64,000 nucleotides of DNA from Nocardia sp. alder85J (GTDB lineage Bacteria; Actinomycetota; Actinomycetes; Mycobacteriales; Mycobacteriaceae): the NCBI RefSeq assembly GCF_020176955.2, contig NZ_JAIUCZ020000010.1:186001-250000 (forward strand). Reading direction: 5' to 3'. Within the stretch, counting starts at the first letter, position 1, and each line of letters begins with the position of its first letter. A program made the position numbers and the translations under genes. The notes beneath the pieces are model-generated. The model was not told the origin of the DNA, did not search any database, and worked only from the letters and a program-made list of their open reading frames with translations. Shown here piece after piece: positions 1-8,711 of this stretch.

Positions 1-516
1 CTGCCCGCCACCTGGCCGCAGCCCGAGGAAGGGGTGCGGGAGCTGCCGGACGGTCGCCGGGTCGTCCTCGAAAGTCTCTCGGCCACCGGCCCGTTCGTCG
101 TCTACGCGACACGCGGCAGCGAACCGGTCGCCGCGGTGTCGGCGCTGGGCCGGAAGTTCGCGACCATCGACATCGACGGCGTCACCCACCGATTGGGCCT
201 GCGGCACAGCGAGATCGTGGTGCTGCTGCTGGCGCACCCGGACGGCCTCAGTGCCGTCGAACTCGCCCACGAGATCTACGGCCCCACCGGAAATCCGCGC
301 ACGGTCCGCGCGGAACTCGCCCGGCTGCGCGGCCTGCTCGGCTTCCGCTTGTCGGCCAACCCGTACCGGCTGACCGACACCGTCGCCGACTTCCTCGGCC
401 CGACCGGCGAACCCGGCACCGGCGAACTCCTGCCCGGCGCCCCGGCCCCCGGCCTGATCGAGGTGCGCGAGCGCCTGCGGCGACGCCGGACCGGGCCCGG
501 CCCGGCACCTGGATAG
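1..516 (+). CDS. C-terminal part of a GAF/winged-helix type regulator (5' end outside window)
   Basis: The frame is open from the first base and ends at TAG 514-516, so the 171 codons seen are the tail of a longer gene. A helix-rich stretch with RHSEIVVLLLAHPDGLS followed by RAELARLRGLLGF resembles the winged-helix domain found at the C terminus of actinobacterial GAF-domain regulators. The last ~40 residues are Pro/Gly/Arg-rich and probably disordered. The N-terminal sensor domain is not visible, so the GAF assignment is an inference from this domain type. The gene converges on dacB, with a hairpin between them. Confidence 0.5.
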   Translation: MPATWPQPEEGVRELPDGRRVVLESLSATGPFVVYATRGSEPVAAVSALGRKFATIDIDGVTHRLGLRHSEIVVLLLAHPDGLSAVELAHEIYGPTGNPRTVRAELARLRGLLGFRLSANPYRLTDTVADFLGPTGEPGTGELLPGAPAPGLIEVRERLRRRRTGPGPAPG

Positions 517-601
517 CCCGCACCTGCGGCCGCAGCGGGGCCGGATCCCGGTGTGCGGCCCGGCCGGCCGGGCCGCCGCATCACCGGGGCAGGAGACCGA
601 G

Positions 602-637
602 CCCGGCTCCGAGCCGGGTGAGCGACTCGGAGCCGGG
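602..637. terminator. inverted repeat between convergent genes, possible bidirectional terminator
   Basis: CCCGGCTCCGAG at 602-613 and CTCGGAGCCGGG at 626-637 are perfect 12-bp arms around a 12-base loop. A shorter nested hairpin (602-609 with 611-618) uses the same left arm. It lies between the stop of the left-edge gene and the stop of dacB. There is no clear T-run, so termination is inferred from position and stem strength. Confidence 0.45.
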
Positions 638-750
638 AGGGTTTCGACGCCGGGCGCGGCAACCAGGCGCCCGGCGCTTCTTCACTTCATCACCGGCGTG
701 CCCGGTACGCGAGGGTTGCGATCGCCGCGATCCGATTGCCGCCTGCCTGG

Positions 751-2067
751 TCAGCGTCGGCGGCGGCCCCGGCCGGAGACCCACCATGCCGCGACCACCA
801 GCGCCAGCGCCACCACGATGCCGCCGGCCAGGATGTAGGTCGGCAGATCGTCGTGGGCGGGTTTCTCCTCATCACCGGCCTCGTCGGCGTCGTGCGGCGG
901 CGGTACCGCCAGCGACACGCCGGGATTGCCCGGCTGGGAGCGGCTGTTGTCGGGCAGCGAGCCGACGTAGGCGGCCGGCGGGAAGGCGAAGGCCCAGTCC
1001 AGCAGGCGCGCGGCCTGTTCGGGTGGCCGGATGGGCAGCACGTCGGCCTTCAGCAGGGTGATGACCAGCCGGTGGCCGTTGCGCTCGGCGGCGTTGACGA
1101 AGGTCTGCCGGGCGTCGTCGGTGAAGCCGGTCTTACCGCCCAGATCGCCGTCGAAATCGTAGAGCAGGCGGTTGTCGTTGGCGATGACGAAGCCGGGGTG
1201 GTCCTTGTCGCCGGGGATCTTGGGGTCGGCCGGATAGCCGGGGAAATCGGCCTGTTCGGTGTGGATCAGCTCGGCGAAGGTCGGGATGGTCATCGCCTCG
1301 CGGAAGATCGTGGCCAGGTCGTACGGCGAGGTGCTCATGCCGGGCCCGTCCAGCCCGGCCGGGGTGGCGGGCCGGGTGTCCATCGCGTGCAGCCGCTCGG
1401 CCTCGGCCCGCATCTTGGCGACGGTGGCCTCCTCACCGCCGAGCTGGGTCGCGATGGCGTGCGCCGCGTCGTTGCCGGAGCACATGATCAGCGCCTGCAT
1501 CAGTTGCTTGTTGGTGTAGCGGCCGCCGGGGCCGATGCCGACGCGGGTGCCCTCCACGTTGGCATCCTCCTGGGTGCCGATCACCACCTTGGTCAGGTCC
1601 AGGGTGCGCAGCGCGACGATGGCCAGCAGCGTCTTGATCGTGGAGGCGGGCCGGTAGCGGCCGTGCGGATCCTTCGCGGCGAGGACGCGGCCGCTGTTCA
1701 GGTCGGCGATCACCCAGCCGGTGGCGGAGATGTCGGCCGGCACCGGCGGCACGCCGGGCGGCAGTACCACGCCGCACTGACCCATCTTGGGTCCACCGAT
1801 CGGCGGCGACGGTACGGGCAGCGGCGTCGGGGTGGGATCGCCGGGAGCGGGCACCTCGGAGGTGTCCATCGGCGGGGGCGGCGACACCTTGTTCGGGCAG
1901 TCGTCGGTGTTCGGCGTGGTGAACGGCGTCGTGGGCGCCGGTTGCGCACCGGCGACGGCGGTATCGAGGCCGGTCAGTGCCGTGCCGCAGAGAATGCCGG
2001 CGACCAGTGCCGCGGCGCCGAGCGAGCGTAGTCGGCGGGGGCGACGCCGAGGGGTGCGGATGCTCAT
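751..2067 (-). CDS. dacB: D-alanyl-D-alanine carboxypeptidase (penicillin-binding protein, DacB family)
   Basis: A 438-residue serine D,D-carboxypeptidase (peptidase S11) that trims the terminal D-Ala of peptidoglycan stem peptides outside the membrane. Arg-rich N terminus and a hydrophobic stretch at ~15-40 form a signal peptide or anchor. A Pro-rich linker follows at ~42-112. The three penicillin-binding motifs are present: STIK at 142-145 (catalytic Ser142), SGN at 197-199, KTG at 312-314. A C-terminal membrane helix at ~411-430 is followed by basic residues. The ATG at 2067 is preceded by AAGG. An upstream open frame continues to 2346, but the signal-peptide layout supports this start. 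It corresponds by order and content to mycobacterial dacB1. Confidence 0.9.
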   Translation of the reverse strand: MSIRTPRRRPRRLRSLGAAALVAGILCGTALTGLDTAVAGAQPAPTTPFTTPNTDDCPNKVSPPPPMDTSEVPAPGDPTPTPLPVPSPPIGGPKMGQCGVVLPPGVPPVPADISATGWVIADLNSGRVLAAKDPHGRYRPASTIKTLLAIVALRTLDLTKVVIGTQEDANVEGTRVGIGPGGRYTNKQLMQALIMCSGNDAAHAIATQLGGEEATVAKMRAEAERLHAMDTRPATPAGLDGPGMSTSPYDLATIFREAMTIPTFAELIHTEQADFPGYPADPKIPGDKDHPGFVIANDNRLLYDFDGDLGGKTGFTDDARQTFVNAAERNGHRLVITLLKADVLPIRPPEQAARLLDWAFAFPPAAYVGSLPDNSRSQPGNPGVSLAVPPPHDADEAGDEEKPAHDDLPTYILAGGIVVALALVVAAWWVSGRGRRRR

Positions 2068-2148
2068 CGCCTTGCAGCTTAAATCTCGGGTCGCCACGCC
2101 GCTGTCCGGGATCGGGTTGACACGCCGCTTATTGACAGGCAATGCAAA

Positions 2149-2165
2149 ATGAGAGACTCTCTCAT
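2149..2165. promoter_or_regulatory. palindromic operator in front of the MFS/TetR pair
   Basis: ATGAGAGA at 2149-2156 and TCTCTCAT at 2158-2165 form a perfect 8-bp inverted repeat around one base. It lies 18 bp before the MFS start and close to TTGACA-like hexamers at 2117 and 2132. The most likely ligand is the TetR protein encoded at the end of the same transcription unit (inference). Confidence 0.7.
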
Positions 2166-2182
2166 ATAAGAGAAGCAACCAA

Positions 2183-3706
2183 GTGATTGGAACTAGCATG
2201 AAGATGCTGAGCCCACGCTGGCTCGCCCTCGGCGCGCTGGCCCTGGCCATGCTCACCATCGGTCTCGACACCACGGTGCTGACCGTGGCACTGCCCACCA
2301 TGGCCGTCGATCTGCATGCGAATACCGCTGCGCTGCAATGGTTCACCGCGGCCTACACGCTGGCGCTGGCCGCGCTGATGATTCCGGCGGGCGCGCTCGG
2401 CGACCGCTACGGCCGCAAACGTTTCCTGCTGGCCGCGCTGGCCCTGTTCGGCGTCGCGTCGGCGGCCTGCGCGCTGGCCACCACCTCCGCCGAACTGATC
2501 GCCGCCCGCGCGGTGCTCGGCGTCGGCGCGGCGGTGATGATGCCGCTGTCGATGTCGGTGCTGCCCAGTATGTTTCCCGATCAGGCGGATCGGCAGCGGG
2601 CGCTGACCATCTGGGTCACCTCCACCGCCATCGGCCTGCCGCTGGGCCCGATCGTGGGTGGCTGGCTGCTGCGCAACTTCTGGTGGGGTTCGGTGTTCCT
2701 GATCAACGTGCCGTTGGTGATCGTCGGCCTGATCGCGGTCGCGGCGCTGGTCCCGGAGTCGCGCAGCGCGCATGCCTTCCGCATCGACCTGGTGGGCGTG
2801 GTGCTGTCGGTGCTCGGCATGACCGGGCTGACCTACGGCTTCATCCGGCTCGGCCAGGGCTGGGGTGACGGGCTGGGCTGGACCGTGGTCGCCGCGGGCG
2901 TGGCGGTGCTGGCGGCCTTCGTGGTGTGGCAGCGCCGCGTCGCGAATCCACTGATCGATCCCGCCCTCTTCCGCAATCGCGGATTCGCCTGGGGCACAGC
3001 GCATATGATCGTGATCAACTTCGCCATGTTCGGCCTGTTCTTCACCGTGCCGCAGTACTTCCAGGCGGTGCTCGGCGTCGACTCGCTCGGCAGCGGGCTC
3101 CGGCTGCTGCCGCTGCTCGGCGGTCTGCTGGTCGGCACCCGGGCCGCCGACACACTGCTGACCCGGGCCGGCTTGCGGACGGTGCTGCCGCTCGGGTTCG
3201 CGATCCTGGCGGTGGGCTTGGGCCTGGGCGCGCTGACCGGGGTCGGCACCGGCTACGGCTACACCGCGCTGTGGATCACGCTGATCGGTGCGGGCATGGG
3301 CCTGGTGATGCCGGCGGCGATGGGCATGGCCATGGGCGAACTCGAGGCGCAGCGCGCGGGCACCGGTTCGGCGCTGTTGCAGGCGTTGCGGCAGGCCGGC
3401 GGCACCATCGGCGTGGCCGTGCTGGGCACCGTGCTGGCCACCCACTACCGCTCCGGGCTCGGTGCCTACGACCGGGCGCCGATCTCCGACGGGGTCAACG
3501 CCGGGGTCGCGGTCGCGCACAAGCTGCACGATCCGGCGCTGCTGGACCAGGTCCGGACGGCCTTCGTGGACAGCATGGACGTGATGCTCTGGGTCTGCGC
3601 GGGCCTGTGCCTGCTCGGGGTCGTGCTGGCGGCCGTTTTCACTCGATCGCCCAGGTCCGCTGATCCGCAACCGGTGGATGCGGGAGAATCGGTCCATGTC
3701 GGCTGA
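2183..3706 (+). CDS. MFS drug exporter, DHA2 (14-TMS, EmrB/QacA-like) family
   Basis: About 507 residues with many hydrophobic helices, the length expected for a 14-helix DHA2 transporter that extrudes drugs by proton antiport. Visible signatures: LDTTVLTVALPTMAVDL in helix 1, GDRYGRKR in the first cytoplasmic loop (motif A), and AIGLPLGPIVGGW in helix 5 (antiporter motif C). The GTG at 2183 has AGAGAAG 7 bases upstream; ATG codons at 2198 and 2204 are alternatives. The 3' end overlaps the downstream TetR gene by 11 bases, so the two are probably cotranscribed and translationally coupled. Substrate is unknown. Confidence 0.88.
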   Translation: MIGTSMKMLSPRWLALGALALAMLTIGLDTTVLTVALPTMAVDLHANTAALQWFTAAYTLALAALMIPAGALGDRYGRKRFLLAALALFGVASAACALATTSAELIAARAVLGVGAAVMMPLSMSVLPSMFPDQADRQRALTIWVTSTAIGLPLGPIVGGWLLRNFWWGSVFLINVPLVIVGLIAVAALVPESRSAHAFRIDLVGVVLSVLGMTGLTYGFIRLGQGWGDGLGWTVVAAGVAVLAAFVVWQRRVANPLIDPALFRNRGFAWGTAHMIVINFAMFGLFFTVPQYFQAVLGVDSLGSGLRLLPLLGGLLVGTRAADTLLTRAGLRTVLPLGFAILAVGLGLGALTGVGTGYGYTALWITLIGAGMGLVMPAAMGMAMGELEAQRAGTGSALLQALRQAGGTIGVAVLGTVLATHYRSGLGAYDRAPISDGVNAGVAVAHKLHDPALLDQVRTAFVDSMDVMLWVCAGLCLLGVVLAAVFTRSPRSADPQPVDAGESVHVG

Positions 3707-4310
3707 CTCGAAAGCGCCGCCGACGCAGGTTCGTCCCGGTTCGTCCGGGATGAACCTGCGGGAGCGCAAGAAGGAACGAACCCGCCGGACCATCCGCACC
3801 GAGGCGTTCCGGTTGTTCCGCGAGCAGGGCTACGCGGAGACCACGGTCGAGCAGATCGCCGCCGCGGCCGACATCTCACCGAGCACCTTCTTCCGGTACT
3901 TCCCCTCCAAGGAGCAGGTGGTGCTCGTCGACGACCTGGACCCGATCCTGATCCGGGCGCTGGAGGAGCAACCGCCGGAGCTGACCCCGCTGGAGGCGTT
4001 CAAGCGCGCCGCGATCGCGACCTTCCATTCGATGAACAGCGACGAATTCGCCTTCGAACAGGAGCGCGTGCGACTGGTCAACACCATCCCGGAACTGCAC
4101 GGCGTCCTGATCTACGAACTCCAGCGCACCGTGGAGATGACCGCCGAACTGGTGGCCCGCCGCACCGGCCGGGCCACGGAATCGCTGGAGGTCCGGGCCT
4201 TCGCCGGCGCGATGATCGGCGCGCTGACGACCGTTTTCGACAACGGGCAACTCGACCTCGAGCGCATGGTGCAGATCCTGGATTTCATGCAGGCCGGCAT
4301 GCCGCTGTAG
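3696..4310 (+). CDS. TetR-family repressor, probable regulator of the adjacent MFS exporter
   Basis: 204 residues. The N-terminal helix-turn-helix domain (~residues 25-70) has the family pattern: ERTRRTIRTEAFRLFREQGY, then TTVEQIAAAADIS and STFFRYFPSKEQVVL. The C-terminal ligand-binding domain resembles TetR proteins with an MftR-type C-terminal domain. The ATG at 3696 has GGGAG 9 bases upstream and overlaps the MFS stop. The palindrome at 2149-2165 is its likely operator, giving an autoregulated exporter-repressor operon. The inducer is not predictable from sequence. Confidence 0.88.
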   Translation: MSADSKAPPTQVRPGSSGMNLRERKKERTRRTIRTEAFRLFREQGYAETTVEQIAAAADISPSTFFRYFPSKEQVVLVDDLDPILIRALEEQPPELTPLEAFKRAAIATFHSMNSDEFAFEQERVRLVNTIPELHGVLIYELQRTVEMTAELVARRTGRATESLEVRAFAGAMIGALTTVFDNGQLDLERMVQILDFMQAGMPL

Positions 4311-4316
4311 CGGCGG

Positions 4317-5192
4317 TCAGTGTGCCGCGGCCGGGATCGAGTCGTCGGTCATGGCCGCGAAGAATCCGCCGACCACGTCCTCGATCTCGGCGATCGACTC
4401 GGCGCAGTACAGCACCGGTTGGTAGTGGGTGATGTCGTACACCGCGGTCCCCATCTCGGCGATGTGCAGCGGCCGCAGTTCGGCGTGCCGGAACTCGCCG
4501 ATCTCGCCGTACGACGACAACAGCCCGGCGCCGTAGCAGCGCACCTCGCCGTGCTCACGGACCACGCCGAACTCCAGCGAGAACCAGAACACGTTGGCCA
4601 GGAAGTGCAGTGCCGCCTCGGTCCGCAGTCGCGCCACGGCCGCGCCCACCTCGGCGTAGATCGCCGCGAACCGCGGGCTCGCCAATTGATTGGCGTGGCC
4701 GATGATCTCGTGGATCGCATCCGGTTCCGGCGTGTAGAGCGGGGCGGAGTGATGGCGAATGTATTGGGTGGAGTGGAAGATCCGGTCCGCGAACGAGCCG
4801 AAGAACTCGCGCAGCGGCACCAGCCCCGCCGCCGGGACGTAGCGGAATCCGCTCAGCGGCGCCAGCGCCGCCGACACCTCGTCCAGCTGCGGGATGCGGT
4901 CCGACGGCAGGCCCAGCCGATGCGCGCCGACCAGCACCTCCGTGGCGGCGTAGCGGGCGTGCTTGCGGGCCAGTTCGGCGGACACGATCCGCCAGACCTC
5001 GTGCTCCTCGTCGGTGTAGCCGATCCGGGGCAGCGGTTCTCCCGGCCGGTGGTCGAGCGCCAGGGCGGCGATCGCATTGCGGCGGGCCCGATACTCCGGG
5101 TCGTGCACGCCGGGATGTTCGTCGCTCAGGTGCACCGTGACGCCGTCGGCACCCTTGGTTACCGGCGAGTACAGCTGTGCCTCCTCGAACAT
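4317..5192 (-). CDS. phhA: phenylalanine 4-monooxygenase (aromatic amino acid hydroxylase)
   Basis: 291 residues, the size of the monomeric bacterial enzymes that convert L-phenylalanine to tyrosine with a tetrahydropterin, iron and O2. The 2-His-1-carboxylate iron site is intact: HEIIGH gives His161 and His166, and FWFSLEFG gives Glu207. There is no N-terminal ACT regulatory domain. ATG 5192 was preferred over a TTG at 5204. It converges on the TetR gene with a 6-base gap and has no neighbouring pterin-carbinolamine dehydratase or tyrosine-catabolism gene in the window, so cofactor recycling must be encoded elsewhere. Confidence 0.9.
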   Translation of the reverse strand: MFEEAQLYSPVTKGADGVTVHLSDEHPGVHDPEYRARRNAIAALALDHRPGEPLPRIGYTDEEHEVWRIVSAELARKHARYAATEVLVGAHRLGLPSDRIPQLDEVSAALAPLSGFRYVPAAGLVPLREFFGSFADRIFHSTQYIRHHSAPLYTPEPDAIHEIIGHANQLASPRFAAIYAEVGAAVARLRTEAALHFLANVFWFSLEFGVVREHGEVRCYGAGLLSSYGEIGEFRHAELRPLHIAEMGTAVYDITHYQPVLYCAESIAEIEDVVGGFFAAMTDDSIPAAAH

Positions 5193-5311
5193 GACTCGAT
5201 GCAAGCACTGCGTGCCGGATCCGACAACAAACCCCTGGCGAACTACGCAAACTGTCCAGTCGTATCCCGCCGGGGGTCGCCGGATCCGGCGCGAACGGCG
5301 ACAATCATCGG

Positions 5312-5509
5312 GTGGTGCGTTTCGGATGCTGGCTGACCGTCTTCGGTGTCGGCTTCCTGATCCTCGATCTCACCGGCTGTCACCCCGTCGCGCTGTCCTG
5401 GGCAGATGATCAGCGACCGGGCATCGGTGTCGTCTGCACCCTCCTCGGCCTGGTCATCGTCGTCGGGGACCTGATCATGGACAAATTCTCCGACGACGGC
5501 GAGCCCTGA
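5312..5509 (+). CDS. small two-helix membrane protein of unknown function
   Basis: A 65-residue frame with two hydrophobic segments (WLTVFGVGFLILDLTG and GVVCTLLGLVIVVGDLIM) separated by a polar loop, and an acidic tail. A GACAAT hexamer ends 6 bases before GTG 5312, matching the leaderless spacing seen at other genes here. No family was recognised. The hydrophobic pattern argues for a real gene, but its shortness leaves doubt. Confidence 0.5.
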   Translation: MVRFGCWLTVFGVGFLILDLTGCHPVALSWADDQRPGIGVVCTLLGLVIVVGDLIMDKFSDDGEP

Positions 5510-5628
5510 TCCGGGTCGAGGTGCCGGTCCGTCCGGCTCCGGGCGGCCACGGACCGGCAACAGCAAACTCATAGCCGCCATCGCGGCCCACCGGCGGTTC
5601 CGGTCCCGCCGCGCGCTGTCCGCGAAAA

Positions 5629-5659
5629 GGGCCGCCTTCCCGAAAAGGGAAGGCGGCCC
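5629..5659 (-). terminator. rho-independent-type terminator of the sdh operon
   Basis: GGGCCGCCTTCCC at 5629-5641 and GGGAAGGCGGCCC at 5647-5659 are perfect 13-bp arms with a GAAAA loop. Read on the minus strand the stem is followed by TTTTCG. It lies 17 bases past the sdhB stop. Confidence 0.85.
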
Positions 5660-5676
5660 GGATGTTTCGCGGTGAC

Positions 5677-6444
5677 TCAGCGGGCGAACAGCAGTGCCCG
5701 CTTGACCTCGGTGATCGCCTTCGTCACCTGGATGCCACGGGGGCAGGCGTCGGTGCAGTTGAAGGTGGTGCGGCAGCGCCACACACCCTCGACGTCGTTG
5801 AGGATGTCCAGGCGCTCCTGGGCGGCCTCGTCCCGGCTGTCGAAGATGAAGCGGTGCGCGTTCACGATCGCGGCCGGGCCGAAGTAGCTGCCGTCGTTCC
5901 AGTACACCGGGCACGAGGTGGTGCAGCACGCGCACAGGATGCACTTGGTGGTGTCGTCGAAGCGGTGCCGGTCGGCCTGGGACTGGATGCGCTCCCGGGT
6001 CGGCTCGTTGCCGGTGGTGATCAGGTACGGCTTCACCGCGCGGAACGCCTCGAAGAACGGTTCCATGTTCACCACCAGATCCTTCTCCACGGGCAGCCCG
6101 CGGATCGGCTCGACGGACATGGTGAGCGGCTTGCCGCTCTTGGGGAGCAGATCCTTCATGAGCACCTTGCACGCCAGCCGGTTCACGCCGTTGATGCGCA
6201 TGGCGTCCGACCCGCAGACGCCGTGGGCGCAGGAGCGGCGGAAGGTCAGCGTGCCGTCCAGGTAGCTCTTGATGTAGATCAGCACGTTCAGGAAGCGGTC
6301 GGTGGGCAGCACCGGAACCTGGAACGATTCCCAGTGCTCGCCGCGGCCGTCCTCCGGGTTGAACCGGGCGATCTTGACGGTGATCAGCGTCGAACCGTCG
6401 GGGACCGGGGCGGCCTGCTGCGGTGTCTCGGCAACGGCAGTCAT
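5677..6444 (-). CDS. sdhB: succinate dehydrogenase iron-sulfur subunit
   Basis: 255 residues. SdhB carries electrons from the flavin of SdhA through three Fe-S clusters to quinone at the inner face of the membrane. The N-terminal ferredoxin domain has the [2Fe-2S] ligands Cys72, Cys77 and Cys92 (SCAHGVCGSD region). The C-terminal domain has KCILCACCTTSCP (Cys168-Cys178) and Cys224, Cys230 and Cys234 (FNCTDACPRG) for the [4Fe-4S] and [3Fe-4S] clusters. The ATG overlaps the sdhA stop (ATGA), so the pair is translationally coupled. Last gene of sdhCDAB, followed by a terminator. Confidence 0.96.
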   Translation of the reverse strand: MTAVAETPQQAAPVPDGSTLITVKIARFNPEDGRGEHWESFQVPVLPTDRFLNVLIYIKSYLDGTLTFRRSCAHGVCGSDAMRINGVNRLACKVLMKDLLPKSGKPLTMSVEPIRGLPVEKDLVVNMEPFFEAFRAVKPYLITTGNEPTRERIQSQADRHRFDDTTKCILCACCTTSCPVYWNDGSYFGPAAIVNAHRFIFDSRDEAAQERLDILNDVEGVWRCRTTFNCTDACPRGIQVTKAITEVKRALLFAR

Positions 6445-8258
6445 CAGTACTTACGCTCCATCGGCTCGTAACGGGTCTGCACGACCGGCTTGAAGTCCAG
6501 CTGGATCTCGGCGAGGAGGTTCGCCTGCGCCCCGGGCTCGACCTGCTTGTACGCCATGGTGTGGCGCATGAAGTTGACGTCGTCGCGATTCGGGTAGTCC
6601 TCGCGGGCGTGGCCACCGCGCGATTCCCGGCGGTTCAGCGCGCCGAACACGGTGACCTCGGCCAGCTCCAGCAGGAAGCCCAGCTCGACGGCCTCCAGCA
6701 GATCGCTGTTGTAGCGACGGCCCTTGTCCTGCACGGTGATCCGGCTGTACCGCTCCTTCAGTGCATGGATGACGGTCAGCATCTCCTTGAGGCTGTCCTC
6801 GGTGCGGAACACGCCCGCCTTGTCGTCCATCGCGATCTGCAGCTCGCCGCGGATGTCGGCCACCCGCTCGTTGCCGTGTTCGGACAGCAGACCGGCCAGC
6901 CAGGTCTGCACCATCCGGGCCGGCTCCTCCGGCATCTCCACGAATTGCGCGCGCTGCGCGTACTCGGCGGCGGCGATGCCCGCGCGGCGGCCGAACACGT
7001 TGATGTCCAGCAGCGAGTTGGTGCCCAGCCGGTTGGCGCCGTGCACGGACACGCACGCGCACTCGCCGGCGGCGTACAGGCCGGGGACGACGTCGGTGTT
7101 GTTGCGCAGCACCTCGCCGTGGATCCGGGTCGGGATGCCGCCCATCGCGTAGTGGCAGGTCGGCATGACCGGCACCGGCTCCTTCACCGGGTCCACACCC
7201 AGGTAGGTGCGGGAGAACTCGGTGATGTCGGGCAGCTTCTCCTCGAGCACGTCCTCACCGAGGTGGGTCACGTCGATGAGCACGTAGTCCTTGTTCGGAC
7301 CGGCGCCGCGGCCCTCCCGGACCTCCTGCACCATCGAGCGGGCCACGATGTCGCGCGGCGCCAGGTCCTTGATGGTGGGGGCGTAGCGCTCCATGAACCG
7401 CTCGCCGGAGGAGTTGCGGAGGATGCCGCCCTCGCCGCGCACGGCCTCGGAGATCAGGATGCCCAGGCCCGCCAGGCCCGTCGGATGGAACTGGTGGAAT
7501 TCCATGTCCTCCAGCGGCAGCCCCTTGCGGAACACGATCGCCATGCCGTCGCCGGTCAGCGTGTGCGCGTTGGAGGTGGTCTTGTACATCCGGCCGGAAC
7601 CACCGGTGGCGAAGATGATCGACTTCGCGTGGAACACGTGCAGATCGCCGGTGGCCAGCTCGTAGGCGACCACGCCGGTGGCGACCGGGCCGCGATTGGT
7701 GTCGGTCAGCACCAGGTCCAGCACGTAGTACTCGTTGTAGAACTCCACGTCGTGCTTGACGCAGTTCTGGTACAGGGTCTGGAGGATCATGTGACCGGTG
7801 CGGTCGGCGGCATAGCACGCGCGGCGGACCGGCGCCTTGCCGTGATCGCGGGTATGACCGCCGAATCGGCGCTGGTCGATGCGGCCCTCGGGGGTCCGGT
7901 TGAACGGCAGGCCCATCTTCTCCAGGTCGAGCACCGCGTCGATGGCCTCCTTGGCCATGATCTCGGCGGCGTCCTGGTCGACGATGTAGTCACCACCCTT
8001 GACCGTGTCGAAGGTGTGCCACTCCCAGTTGTCCTCTTCGACGTTCGCCAGCGCGGCGCACATGCCGCCCTGGGCCGCGCCGGTGTGGCTGCGGGTCGGG
8101 TACAGCTTGGTGAGCACGGCGGTCCGCACCCGGGGCCCGGCCTCGATCGCCGCGCGCATCCCCGCACCACCGGCGCCGACGATCACCACGTCGTACCGGT
8201 GTTCCTCGACGGGACGAGACCCACCGGTACCGATGGTTCCTTCGCTTTGCTCGCTCAT
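6444..8258 (-). CDS. sdhA: succinate dehydrogenase flavoprotein subunit
   Basis: 604 residues, full length for SdhA, which oxidises succinate to fumarate. The FAD fold starts at ~23 with VVIVGAGGAGMRAA. His58 in SHTGAAQGG is the expected covalent FAD attachment site. HQFHPTGL and RGEGG segments and a C-terminal region including RRESRGGHAREDYP match the active-site regions of the family. It is the third gene of sdhCDAB and overlaps sdhB by one base; 15 bases separate it from sdhD. Confidence 0.96.
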   Translation of the reverse strand: MSEQSEGTIGTGGSRPVEEHRYDVVIVGAGGAGMRAAIEAGPRVRTAVLTKLYPTRSHTGAAQGGMCAALANVEEDNWEWHTFDTVKGGDYIVDQDAAEIMAKEAIDAVLDLEKMGLPFNRTPEGRIDQRRFGGHTRDHGKAPVRRACYAADRTGHMILQTLYQNCVKHDVEFYNEYYVLDLVLTDTNRGPVATGVVAYELATGDLHVFHAKSIIFATGGSGRMYKTTSNAHTLTGDGMAIVFRKGLPLEDMEFHQFHPTGLAGLGILISEAVRGEGGILRNSSGERFMERYAPTIKDLAPRDIVARSMVQEVREGRGAGPNKDYVLIDVTHLGEDVLEEKLPDITEFSRTYLGVDPVKEPVPVMPTCHYAMGGIPTRIHGEVLRNNTDVVPGLYAAGECACVSVHGANRLGTNSLLDINVFGRRAGIAAAEYAQRAQFVEMPEEPARMVQTWLAGLLSEHGNERVADIRGELQIAMDDKAGVFRTEDSLKEMLTVIHALKERYSRITVQDKGRRYNSDLLEAVELGFLLELAEVTVFGALNRRESRGGHAREDYPNRDDVNFMRHTMAYKQVEPGAQANLLAEIQLDFKPVVQTRYEPMERKY

Positions 8259-8273
8259 CGCGGTGGCCTGCTC

Positions 8274-8705
8274 CTAGCTGATGTTGGGATCGAAGGTGAA
8301 GATGACGTAGCTGCCCACGCCCATGATCAGGATCATGGCGACGGCCAGCAGGGCCTTCAGCCAGAACCGGGTCTGATCCTTGCGGGCGTAGTCGTCGATG
8401 ACGGTGCGCAGGCCGTTGCCGCCGTGCAGCTGGGCCAGCCACAGCATGGCCAGATCCCACAGCTGCCAGAAGGGGCTGGCCCAGCGGCCGGCCACGAAGC
8501 CGAAGTTGATCCGCTTCACGCCGCCGTCGAGCATCAGCATGATCGTCATGTGGCCGAACACCAGCACGATCAGCAGCAGGCCGGAGAACCGCATGAACAG
8601 CCACGCGTACTTCTCGAAGTTGTTGCCCTTGGTGCGGCGCGGGGCGCGGGGGGCGTCGAGGCTCGCGGGCCGGTCGTAGGACTTGCCGAGAACAGGTGCA
8701 GTCAT
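8274..8705 (-). CDS. sdhD: succinate dehydrogenase membrane anchor subunit
   Basis: 143 residues with three predicted membrane helices (around WLFMRFSGLLLIVLVFGHMT, the LWDLAMLWLAQLH region, and ALLAVAMILIMGVGSYV). It anchors SdhAB and contributes to the haem/quinone site; the His in VFGHMT is a plausible haem ligand. The first ~30 residues are basic and cytoplasmic. ATG 8705 lies 6 bases after the sdhC stop, consistent with one operon. Confidence 0.9.
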   Translation of the reverse strand: MTAPVLGKSYDRPASLDAPRAPRRTKGNNFEKYAWLFMRFSGLLLIVLVFGHMTIMLMLDGGVKRINFGFVAGRWASPFWQLWDLAMLWLAQLHGGNGLRTVIDDYARKDQTRFWLKALLAVAMILIMGVGSYVIFTFDPNIS

Positions 8706-8711
8706 GTGGTC

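Noticed and set aside
736..2031. 431-codon plus-strand open frame across dacB
   Set aside because: Antisense shadow of dacB; no protein motifs, while the minus frame has all penicillin-binding motifs.
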